Assembly (NCBI GenBank): GCA_002751075.1 | Contig: NAOQ01000334.1 | Location: 1-64,000 of the forward strand | Reading direction: 5' to 3' | Length of the DNA stretch: 64,000 nucleotides | Origin: Ichthyophonus hoferi | Taxonomy: Eukaryota; Opisthokonta; Ichthyosporea; Ichthyophonida; Ichthyophonidae | In this document: one piece after another, positions 50,956 to 61,425 of the stretch | Layout of the letters: the number at the start of each line of letters is the position of its first letter | Numbering within the stretch: the stretch's first letter is position 1 | The notes under the pieces: model-generated | The model's input: the letters and a program-made list of their open reading frames with translations, nothing else | Databases searched by the model: none | Told to the model about the DNA's origin: nothing | Translations under genes and position numbers: made by a program

Positions 50956-53512
50956 ATGGCGTCAATTGCAGAACTAACTACTGATCCAGTACTACAAGGG
51001 GGATATAATATTGAAAGATTTGTTGATAAAAGTGCGTTTGTCAATGAATACATCTGTTCTATCTGCTCTAACATTCTGCAAGATCCTCTCGTCACACCCT
51101 GTGAACATATATTTTGCTCTGAGTGCATCCAAAAATGGCTGGCTAAAAGGCAAGTCTGATTGTTGACACATTTGGTTATAATGAATGTTTTTCTGCTGAT
51201 GATTTGGTACAACAACTGTTATGTATCATTAAAAATTTAGAAAACAAATCATAAAATGCTTCACTTTAACGCATTTAGCAAAGAAAGTATTACTTCATGG
51301 TATTTTCATGCTGAACTGAAACGTTAACAAAACACGCTAATTGATCTTATTTACAGGACTAATGTCTCTACCTGCCCCATCGATCGCAAGGACCTTGAGG
51401 CCTCTCAGCTAATGAAACCTGCTCGTATATTCTTCAATCTTTATGAAAAACTGGAATTAAAATGCGAAAATAATCTTACTGGCTGTGAAAAAATCATTTT
51501 TCTGGGAGATATTACTTCACATCAGGAAACCTGTTTGTATCGCTCTGCATATAATTGTAAGCATGAGGGCTGCAACCTATCAGGTGAACTCAGTTGGTTA
51601 AACACACACGAGTCTACCTGTATGCACCGTCTCCAGGAATGTGAACAGTGCCAAGTTATTCTCAAGGTAAGAAACCTATTCTTTAGAAATCTGCCATTCA
51701 TGATTATAGGAAAGATGAAGTAAAACAGATATACTCTTAACTACTATAGTTGAACTTAAAATGTGTATTCTAGCCCAATGTTATAAATTTAAATTTCTCA
51801 GTCTGGAGAATGTTCTTTATACCAAGTACCAGTTCGCAGTCTATATATTTCCATACTATATATTATCAACGTTTAACAAATACAATTGTTGGCATAGTTC
51901 ACTTTCTTTTTTGAATCAGAGGTATGAATTAATAAATACATGTTGTGTATTTCAAAGATTTATAAAAGGCATGGACATCAAATATATCTATTATTAAATG
52001 ATGTGATCTCACCATTACTGATTACATGCTGCAGCTATGAATAATAATGGATTTAAAAGAAACCCTGATTTCTTCCCTTCATCTCATCGTCTATTCTATT
52101 GCTATACTGGCTAATTGTCAGTAGCGCAGAGACATGGATACACACAGGGACATCTACTGCCCAACCACTCCAGTGGTTTGTGATTGCGGTGTGAGTCTAC
52201 CACGCCATCTTATTGAGAGTCATCGTTATAATAAGTGTCTAAACACCATCATTGATTGTCCTATCAGTGATTGTATTGAAAGTTTAAGAAGAGGAGACAT
52301 GGCTACACACAGTGTAGAACCAAAACATATTCTACCTCAGTGTTATCAGGCGAGTCATTGTTTCTTCCATACATAGATTATCCTGTGTAGCTAATATACT
52401 AATATCTCCTTATATATATTACTATACATCTCACCTCGATAGACCTCATTAGTTTTTACAATACTTGGAGTATAACTGGTATTGTGTACACACGTTATAT
52501 TGCTTTTTATTTTTTAATTCTTAGTTTTGTCTTTCTGTTAATGTTAATTAATACAGTGTCTGAAACAAAATTGTCAAACACAGTTTTATTAATAACTCCA
52601 CGTAATATTTAACATCCCCCCCCCCCTTTAATAACTAGCATGTAGTAATCAAAATTCTAATTTGTCTCAAAGTTAACCATACTAATCTAAGTGTGTAAAT
52701 TAGTTTTTTCCTTGTGCCTTTTCTCCCATTCTTTCATAACTATAAATGATTCTTCTCCCATATATTATTTTATTACTTGTTGACTTCCATGTTTCAACAT
52801 TATCTGACTTTTCTCCCATCTTGTTTTTTCCTGTTCTCTATGTATGCTGCCATCTTAGATGACAAATATAAGAAACAACATAAATACAATAAGCACATTT
52901 ATGGAAGAGATGATAGCATCATTGAATCAAATCGAAAGAGATATCAAAGAAAACAAATCCGAAACGCTTGCGTCAGTTAAAAGTATAAATTTGAAGAGAA
53001 CCAAATTCGTTAACTACGTGAATGGACTAATGAAATCAAATAATCCCAATACCATACGGTATATACTTAAAGACGTAAGTTGTTTCATACAACCCGCAAA
53101 GGCTGTGACAGAAATAAGGACTCCGAAAATGTATAGTTTTCCCTCTGGCATTTGCTTTAGTATCTTACTTAGATGGAATATGGAAGATCAGGCAATCAAA
53201 GAACAGACGGGGATTTACATTCGTATTGAACCTGGTGTATATGATAATAGCATTATCTGGCCCTTCACGAAAAGCATCAAAATAATTCTTGTTGATCAAA
53301 GACATGAAGAGAACGAGGCTAGACATTTATTATATATATTTAATGAGAAGAAGTATCTAAAGAAACATCTTCAGAAAATTAATAGACCTTTTGAATATAG
53401 TGTAAAGCTTCCTTATCCCGGTTTTATACGCATTTCTCTGTGGGAATTAGGGAGTCTTAATAATCGGTATGTTAAAGATGATCAGCTATATATTGATATT
53501 TGTATAGAATAA
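50956..53512 (+). CDS. TRAF-type E3 ligase: RING, TRAF zinc fingers, coiled coil, MATH
   Basis: Exons 50956-51149, 51357-51666, 52125-52349 and 52859-53512 give 460 residues, ATG to TAA. The RING finger (residues about 33-71) has CSIC, PCEHIFCSEC and, after the first intron, TCPID, so its last ligand is Asp (C3HC3D), as in animal TRAFs. TRAF zinc fingers follow (residues about 95-235), with C-x2-C...H-x4-C spacing such as CEQC...THRDIYC and CDC...SHRYNKC. A coiled coil is next (NTISTFMEEMIASLNQIER), then a MATH/TRAF-C domain with YDNSIIWPF, IILVDQR and YVKDDQLYIDICIE. Such proteins ubiquitinate partners and form trimers through the coiled coil and MATH domain. Two introns appear to use GC donors: AAAAG|GCAAGT at 51149 (strong consensus, needed to keep frame) and TATCAG|GCGAGT at 52349. 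The ATG at 50956 is the first in frame. Confidence 0.9.
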
Positions 53513-55240
53513 AATTATTTTCTGTTTTGGCCAAACCTTTCCTAACTCTATTATCAAAGTTATCACAATATTTGTTTACACACTAATTTTTGAGAGCAGT
53601 ATCAACCTCTATATGAACCTTACTGGACATACTTTGTGAAAGAAAATACATGAATAGGATTCTATAGTGGGTGGACGTATTTTATTTTGATATAATAACC
53701 GGAAATGACCATCAGACTGTGTAGATTATAGGTTGTATTTTACAACGTTGTTGTCAATATTAATTAATACTCCTCTGGTAAAAATAAGATATTGCCCAAC
53801 AATGCATTTCGAAACTTCAGATAATGTAAAGTGGACCCATTGGCTAATAAAGATGAAATAACTATATAGAGTGTGCTACGTATATCAAACTAACCAGTTA
53901 AAAAACTTTATGGAATAAACGATCTGATTTATACACAAGGGATTATACCTCCAACCACACTAACACCATGTGTGATTGGCATAAGTAAGAGATGCGCCGT
54001 GGATCAAATTATGGTAATGCTTTAATTGAATTATATTGGATTAACCATGATCCTGACAAATGAAAGAATATGAACATTTCATCATATTTATAAGTGGTTG
54101 AATGCACACCTAAAAATCCTTTTTATTGAATTAATACCATAATCGGTCAACATGAATCAGTAAGCTTATGGTAAATTAATTAATAACCAGAGGGGTACTG
54201 ATGAAAAGCCTTTCTCATGAGGAAAAAGGCTTTAGAAGTATTTTCTGACTGAACTAAAATTAATTAATCTCGTATATTTATTTGAATAAATTATTAGTTT
54301 AATTAGACATTTTCTTGAAGAAACTTATTAGTTGATATGATCTTCTAAGATTGCAAAAAATATTCTTTGTATATAACTATTATCTCCATCGGGTTATTTG
54401 TATCAAATCAAAATGACAGTATAACTGTGTATTGGTATATTATTATGTCTGTACAATGGGATTGTAGTTTGCCAATGTGAAATTTGAATTCTACTAATCT
54501 GATTGATTGCTTATTAATTCCCAACAATCTATTGATTCATGTCCACTAATTATAGTATTAATTGGATTACAAGGGTTGATAGGTTGTTATTTGACCCCTT
54601 GTGAATGTGATGATTGTTATGGGTTTAATACATTGGTCAAGTTTGTTGTTGATCAAAAATGATTTTTATAAAAAGCATTAATATAATTTGATCAACAGCT
54701 CAACAGCTTATCTATAATCATTGCATCCAATCACAAGCCATACAATTTTTTTAAAAAACAACTCATTACTGGTTAACTATAAAATGTTGTTTTATTTATA
54801 CAAATAACAAATAATTTGTAGCTATTGTGAACATGATTAATACAAAATATACTTCTATCAATATCTTAAAATAGGGACTCCCTTCCTAGATCTTCAGCCA
54901 GTCCTTCACAGTCAAATTGTGTCTAGAGGTATTCTAAGTCAATCGATTCTTTACTGTTGAGGAAACAACCTATCCGCTTGTCCTGATTAGTGTCCATCGA
55001 CAAAGAAGCAGCTCCCATATTGGTTAATCTGGAGATAATATGGAAGTGCACGTGGCGCAAATACGAAGTACAAAATAGAAATAAACATAAGCCTATTGGT
55101 TTCTCAACAATAAGCATATTCAAGCATGTAGCATATTTCGTCAAGCTTAAATGACATTGGCTTTCTACGTTTAAAAAGGGCGGTTAATTTGCCTTCATAG
55201 GAAGGATATCAGGAGGTGTAAAGACCCATCAACCAATGCT
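53513..55240. other. Spacer between convergent genes
   Basis: About 1.7 kb between the TRAF-type gene (+) and oxalyl-CoA decarboxylase (-). A 73-residue frame at 54923-55144 on the minus strand has no recognisable feature and probably lies in or after the decarboxylase 3' UTR. Confidence 0.5.
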
Positions 55241-58200
55241 TCAATTGTGTGCCGTCATGCGTCCACTCTCTGTGCCGGCATTAGGATCGATGACCACGTT
55301 GATTAGAGCTGGGGCACGAGCAGAAAACGCCTCTCTGCGGAACCCCAACACACTGTAAAAATCTATTTCGTATGATGCTATATATCATGAGTCAGGCACG
55401 ATTATGAATAGGTATGTATGCATATGGATGTTTATCCTATCAAGTTAAAAAATATGTGAAGCTTCAGCAGGTCATCGCAACCCGTACATCTTTCTTTCTA
55501 TGCATTCGTATAAATAAATGCAAGGAAAAAACTCATTTGTCCATATCTGTATACACCTGAGCAAATATCAATATACTATTCAAGCACAACCAATATATAT
55601 AGAAGGACATAAATGAATATTGTAAAGCTAACTAATAAGAAAATACACACATTGTCAGACCATAGATGGAGTTCAAGGCTATAAATACAGGCCTCCGCAA
55701 TAGACAACTTACCTGACAGCAGCCTGTAGTTGAGATGCATTGACAGCATTATAGCCCTTCCCACCCACCGCCTCCATCACAAGATCATACCGTATGTCGG
55801 GCATGAATGATGTGGGAGCAGGGTCTGTCTGCATTGGCCGAAAACAAGATTAAGTTCAGGATTGCATCATGATTAACCAGTCATGATCACTAAGTCCCCA
55901 TACATTGAAAGAACCTAGGCTGTCAAATCTGAATGATTCCTCATAGTTTTACACACGCTCATATCCTTCTCAACCTCCATTGACCAATACGTAAGAGATA
56001 TATTAACTAGTGGACAAGGTAGGAGACTGACATACAAAGGGGTGCGGAGTCAGGATAAAATATCGAGGACAGTAGAAAGAGATGGAACAGTAGATTAAGT
56101 GCAGAACATGGCTACTAACCAATGTGTAGTCAACGTCAACGTCTTGCGAACTGGATGATGTCGTAGGGGCACTAGTCTTGTTGCCGCCGTACACTCCACC
56201 ATTATTAAATACTAACACTACCACTGGGAGGTTGTATCTGAAAAGATATACAAAGTAGCATTGGCCGTTATAAACCACTCTTTCTCATCTTAGTATTTAA
56301 TTATCCCCATTTCCCTCCTACGTTTCTATTATACATATCGAGTAAACGAGAAAAATACAATAAAGATGAGGTGGTCTGGAACTATAATAATACGCAAAGA
56401 GAAACAAAAGAAAATATATTATATTAAGTGTGAGAAAAAGAGTACGTACCAGTTAGGTAGGAAGATAAAAAAAAAGCTAAACAGACAGAGTAAGAGTGTA
56501 CAAAGGATATATATGGAGTGGCTATACAGTACCTTGCAATAGTCTCGACCTCAGCTAGGCTGAAGCCCACGGCCGAGTCGCCCTCAATGGCAACTACCAA
56601 GGGACCATCACTGCCCTGTGCTTGGGACAGTGCTCCGGCAGCAATAGAGTAGCTATGGTGAAAACATATTAGCATAACATGTGATTTCCGGGTATGTATG
56701 GAACTTGGAGCTATTTTTAAATATAATGGTGTGCAGTGTATAATATATACATTTATAATCACATTTTAGTACTCGTTGTGGTGCTGTTGCAATTTCCGTT
56801 ACAATAGACAAAGCCTATAGCTATAAAGCATGGCACCTATAGTATCTAGAGGAAAGTTGTAAAGACAGTGGTACCCAACAGCATTGGTATGGTAAAACAC
56901 TAGTTATGTGCACAGTTATGTGTAGAGATAACAGGGCAGTATGGTAATGTGATTTGTACTTGTACTCGGATCTCAATATTGAGATGACTTGTGAATGAGA
57001 AGCATACTGCACGTAAATGGTTGCATTGATGAACGCTGCAATGGGGATACCCATTGGAGGAATCATATAATATAATATAGTATCACCAGTATTGTATGGC
57101 ATGTTATAGGGTAGTATGATGTGATACAGAATGGCCGTCTTTCAAGTAAATAGAAAACCACACAACCTACCCTAATCCTACCCCCATAGTACCCCAGGTA
57201 CCCGCATCCAATCGACAGCGAGGTTCTTTAATAGGAATAACAACTCGACCAATGTCCATTGTGTTTGCTCCCTCACTTACTACTATTGGATGGACAGGTA
57301 GCTTGCTTATTTCATCACGGATAACATGTAATGCACATCTGCATATATGGGTGGAAAGTTAGGAAGAAACTATAGAAGTGATATCGGAGGAAGAGAAGGG
57401 AGACTGAGAGAGAGGAGAGAGGAGCAGGTAGAGCATTGCCACCTACAGGTAGTTCATAGGGCATTTATTCATCGATTTTTGTAGGGAAGCCTCTAATTTG
57501 CAGACATTAGCATCCCTGGTTTTGATTAGCTCGGATACCCACTGAAGAATGAAGAATATTGAAGAAAAATAAATAAAGAGGAAGATAAAGGGGGGTAAAT
57601 ATGGAGAAATGGTATGTTAGAGCAGGAAAGAACCTTACTGGATATGAATCATGCCTATATATCTAAACTTCTTGTATATCTAAATGCATAAAAAAAAGAT
57701 GCATGTGAGAGAATGCTTACTTCGTCCACACGCAGAGCAGGAACCAATGGCACGAGAGCATTGATGATGCTCAAGGCATCCCCAACTAAGGCCACAGCTG
57801 AATCACTACAAAATGCGTCCTGTTCATCTACATTAATCATGATGAACTGAGAAGATATTACATTATGTTAATTAAGAACCCCTACCCTGATTCGATCTCT
57901 TTCCCTACAATTAAGCACTAATTAGGCAAGCCCAACACATAGTGGCCACCATGCATACATATATATATCCAATCAGTGCCACCCATTCTCTCATTCTCCA
58001 TTCCTTACAAATTCAAAATAAGTACCAGTAATACAAAAGCCTAGCCCCCAGAACAGCACAAAATTCCAACGGACTCTACTTCTGTAGAGCCACACAACAC
58101 ATATAGTACACTTCCCCAAGGTCATACCCTTAATAAATACCATCCAAATCATACAATTCCACGCCTTCATCAAACATTCTAAACCTTTTTATCTTCAAAA

Positions 58201-60904
58201 TGTGAATTTTAAACTTCAATATGAAAATCATCAAAACCAACCACTCATCTTGTTGGGCTTTTGTACGGCGTGACATGAGTTTAGTGTTGTGATTAATTTT
58301 AATTTATATTAATTGTTNNNNNNNNNNNNNNNNNNNNNNNNNNNNNNNNNNNNNNNNNNNNNNNNNNNNNNNNNNNNNNNNNNNNNNNNNNNNNNNNNNN
58401 NNNNNNNNNNNNNNNNNNNNNNNNNNNNNNNNNNNNNNNNNNNNNNNNNNNNNNNNNNNNNNNNNNNNNNNNNNNNNNNNNNNNNNNNNNNNNNNNNNNN
58501 NNNNNNNNNNNNNNNNNNNNNNNNNNNNNNNNNNNNNNNNNNNNNNNNNNNNNNNNNNNNNNNNNNNNNNNNNNNNNNNNNNNNNNNNNNNNNNNNNNNN
58601 NNNNNNNNNNNCTATGTTTTTAGTTTCTATTGAATATTTTGATCATTCATATGTGTTGAAGTTTAAATTTCTTATTTTGAAGATTAACATTCCTATTTTG
58701 TAGATTAAAATTCTCATTTTGAAGATAACAAGGTATAGTCATTTTCCAGACAAACTAAAAGGCCGGCACAGATAGTGGGGCTACCAACACTCAAGTAGAG
58801 ATGTATACACCTACCTTCACATCTGGGGCCCAGTTAGGCGGTTTTCCAAAATGAAGAATCCAATTAAGACGTGCCCCGACGACCACTACCACATCCGCTG
58901 ACCTAAGAGCGAATGATCTAGCTGCAACTACAGAGAGCCTATGGTCATCAGGTAGTATCCCTTTCGCCATTGGTGTAGTTAAAAATGGGATACCAGTGCT
59001 TATTACTAGGTTATTTAATGCTTGTTCACACCGCCCTTGAGCTGCCCCCTTGCCGATTACCAGAAGGGGTCTGTAGTGATTGGATGAGATGGACGGAATA
59101 ATCTAGATTAATAGAAGAATAATGCAATGACATAATAAATAATAGTGCATCCGTAAATTAAAACGTACACATATAGCATAAACTCAATCTTCACAAACAA
59201 TGCAGAGCAAAAGACGTTAAAAAATTAAGAAAGGAAAAGAAGGAAAAATCGATGGCATTAGGATGAACAAAAAATAGAAATAGAGCAAAAGGTATACATA
59301 TATATATATATATGCATGACGTGAAGAAGAAAAATAGAAATAGTATACAAACATTATAGATCCCATGCCTACCTCTTACTGGTTTTCAGTAGCTCGACAG
59401 CATCGTTAATGGAAGGGGTTGATGGGAACGGAATACACCGTGGTATGGTTCTCTCTCGTTTACTGAGTGGATCATTAAAAATAGGAATTAGGTTGCCTGC
59501 ATCCGTGTATATGTTCCACAGAAGCTATATCTTGTTAAAGCATATCAATATGAAATTAAGTCAGAAGAGTATATCATCACAATACCCGTGACCTGTAACC
59601 AATGGAAAAGGCATGTGTGCGTTTCCATTCAATGTACCACCGCGACACGTTACACGGTGATACAGGTGTAAAGAATGAAAAGCATTTAATACCGTCCTTG
59701 CAGTATAAACATAATATTTACCAGCGTAATATACATGATTACAATGGTATACATATATACAACATCCATCTAGGCGACCATCATTACACCACATACAGAT
59801 CAGTCAACTGCGCTTCCAATGTCTTCTCATCTATGATATCGTGCAATACGTCAGAGGCCAGATCGCAGTAAGTAGGCCCTGGCTTTCCATTCATCGGGAT
59901 GTAATAGGAACATATCAGGGCATGAGCTAAGGTTGACACATTATCAGCTTTGAAGCTGCCTTTGGTATAGGGTTTAGTGACTTCAACTTGGTTTAGCTGT
60001 TGAAAGACCCCATCCTTAACACCTTTCTGAGGATGGGAATATATATGCTTGTTATAATACAGTAATCACAAACAGGAATATAATGTGTGTTAGATTTGCA
60101 TATATCCTATGCAAAGTGAAAGAAAGTCAAAACATATTGACTGGGAGCCATCACTTGCTGAATATAAAAAAGGACTTAGAGAACATTGCAAAGTGGAAGA
60201 CGACGGTAAGTATAAAATGGGATAATAACAACACTACTTGCATGATAGTATAGATAAATAGGGTCAGGGTGTACCTTGCGATTTGACCCGCTAATCATCA
60301 GTAAAGGCCAACAGTTAAACGTGGCATGAGTGAGTCCTGCTAAGCCGTGAATAACACCAGGCCCACCCACTGTCAACAACACCCCTGCGGGAAATGGTGG
60401 GTGAGCTGTAGCAGTAGTGATATAGCTGCACATTCTGGCTTTGATATTTACCTGTTTTACCAGTCAGAAATCCATGGGCCGCCGCGGCATAGCCAGCAGC
60501 CTGCTCATTGCGAAACGCAATAAAACGAATACCTTCTTTCTGTAGTAGATGAACGGCATGCATGAAAATACGTCCATATATGTTGAATTATTATAACTAC
60601 CTCTGCTCTCACAATTCATGTTACAAAACCTATTCTTGGGTTAAAAAAAAGTTTAATTTGTTTTGTTTGCTAAAAAACAAACAAGGGTGCACTTATAAAT
60701 AGGAATATGCAAACCATAATCAAAAGCAACGTAAGGAAAATAAAAATTAAGTACTATTGGTACATGTACTACCTGTAAGCAAAAGCCCAATTGGGTGACA
60801 GGGATACCAATTACACCATACACATGTGTGACTTCTGCCCTCTTAAGGATTCGCGCAACTGCCTGGTAGCCAGTCAACATCACTTTCTCAGATCTATCCT
60901 CCAT
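55241..60904 (-). CDS. Oxalyl-CoA decarboxylase (2-hydroxyacyl-CoA lyase family)
   Basis: Thirteen minus-strand exons keep one frame: 60904-60773, 60539-60452, 60384-60275, 60026-59797, 59462-59373, 59070-58815, 57846-57721, 57541-57447, 57338-57171, 56652-56533, 56237-56120, 55828-55713 and 55352-55241; 586 residues, close to the usual 560-580. It needs thiamine diphosphate and converts oxalyl-CoA to formyl-CoA and CO2. Seen: YGVIGIPVT and [16 protein letters not shown] with the Glu that activates the cofactor, [67 protein letters not shown], and the cofactor signature EGDSAVGFS...FNNGGVYGG. The end [20 protein letters not shown] resembles bacterial and plant oxalyl-CoA decarboxylases more than animal HACL1, and there is no C-terminal peroxisome signal, so cytosol is likely. 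An upstream ATG at 60940 would add 12 residues. The linked synthetase supports the oxalate role; HACL activity on longer 2-hydroxyacyl-CoAs is the alternative. Confidence 0.92.
58184..58734. repeat. Inverted-repeat element interrupted by an N gap
   Basis: The left arm (about 58184-58237: ATCTTCAAAATGTGAATTTT, then AAACTTCAA) is the reverse complement, with changes, of the right arm (about 58637-58734). The right arm repeats a 26-base TTC(T/C)TATTTTGAAGATTAA-like unit about three times. N fills 58318-58611. It lies in the decarboxylase intron between exons 59070-58815 and 57846-57721. Compatible with a small non-autonomous DNA transposon (MITE) or a hairpin that broke assembly. Confidence 0.55.
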
Positions 60905-61201
60905 CTCTGTATCGACATCTCGCTCTATAAGCCAACACATACAAAATTGTATATGTTAGAGTACGTCTGTAAGAATATATGGTTGTGTTTTGCATATATA
61001 CGGTATTGATATGGGCATTCAGTCCCTAAAAGTTGAGCAAAAATGATTGAAAAATGAAATATATATAACTAACTGTAGTTAAATAAATAAATACAGGAAT
61101 AAAGAGAAAAAAGAATAGAAACAACAATATAAGGAAGGTTGCTTGCTATACTAAAAGACACGTTATAGTTATCAAACAAAGCTATATAACCAGATCCATT
61201 T

Positions 61202-61225
61202 TTTATTCGTTTATTGGGCTTTATT
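61202..61225 (-). promoter_or_regulatory. Cluster of three AATAAA poly(A) signals
   Basis: On the minus strand AATAAA occurs at 61225-61220, 61215-61210 and 61207-61202. They follow the last synthetase exon and precede the decarboxylase start by about 300 bases, so the two genes are probably separately polyadenylated. Confidence 0.5.
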
Positions 61226-61425
61226 GGCGTCGGCCAATCTCTGTCCCACAGATGACAGTCTGCAGAGGGATTGGCACGAGCCAATCATGTGGCTGAACAG
61301 AAATCCTGTAGTCGCAATATCTTCCATCTGTACGGCTAATTGCCTAACTGATTTAACCACCATCTACAAAATGAATGGTCGCTCATACTAGTAAGACTAG
61401 TAAAACGGCATGCTAAACAAGGAAA

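Noticed and set aside
54923-55144. 73-residue minus-strand frame downstream of the decarboxylase
   Set aside because: It has no recognisable family and no splice link, and lies where the 3' UTR is expected.
61069-61284. Possible fusion of synthetase and decarboxylase into one protein
   Set aside because: All in-frame continuations from the last synthetase exon stop by 61211, among three AATAAA signals, and the decarboxylase has its own ATG and family-like N-terminus.
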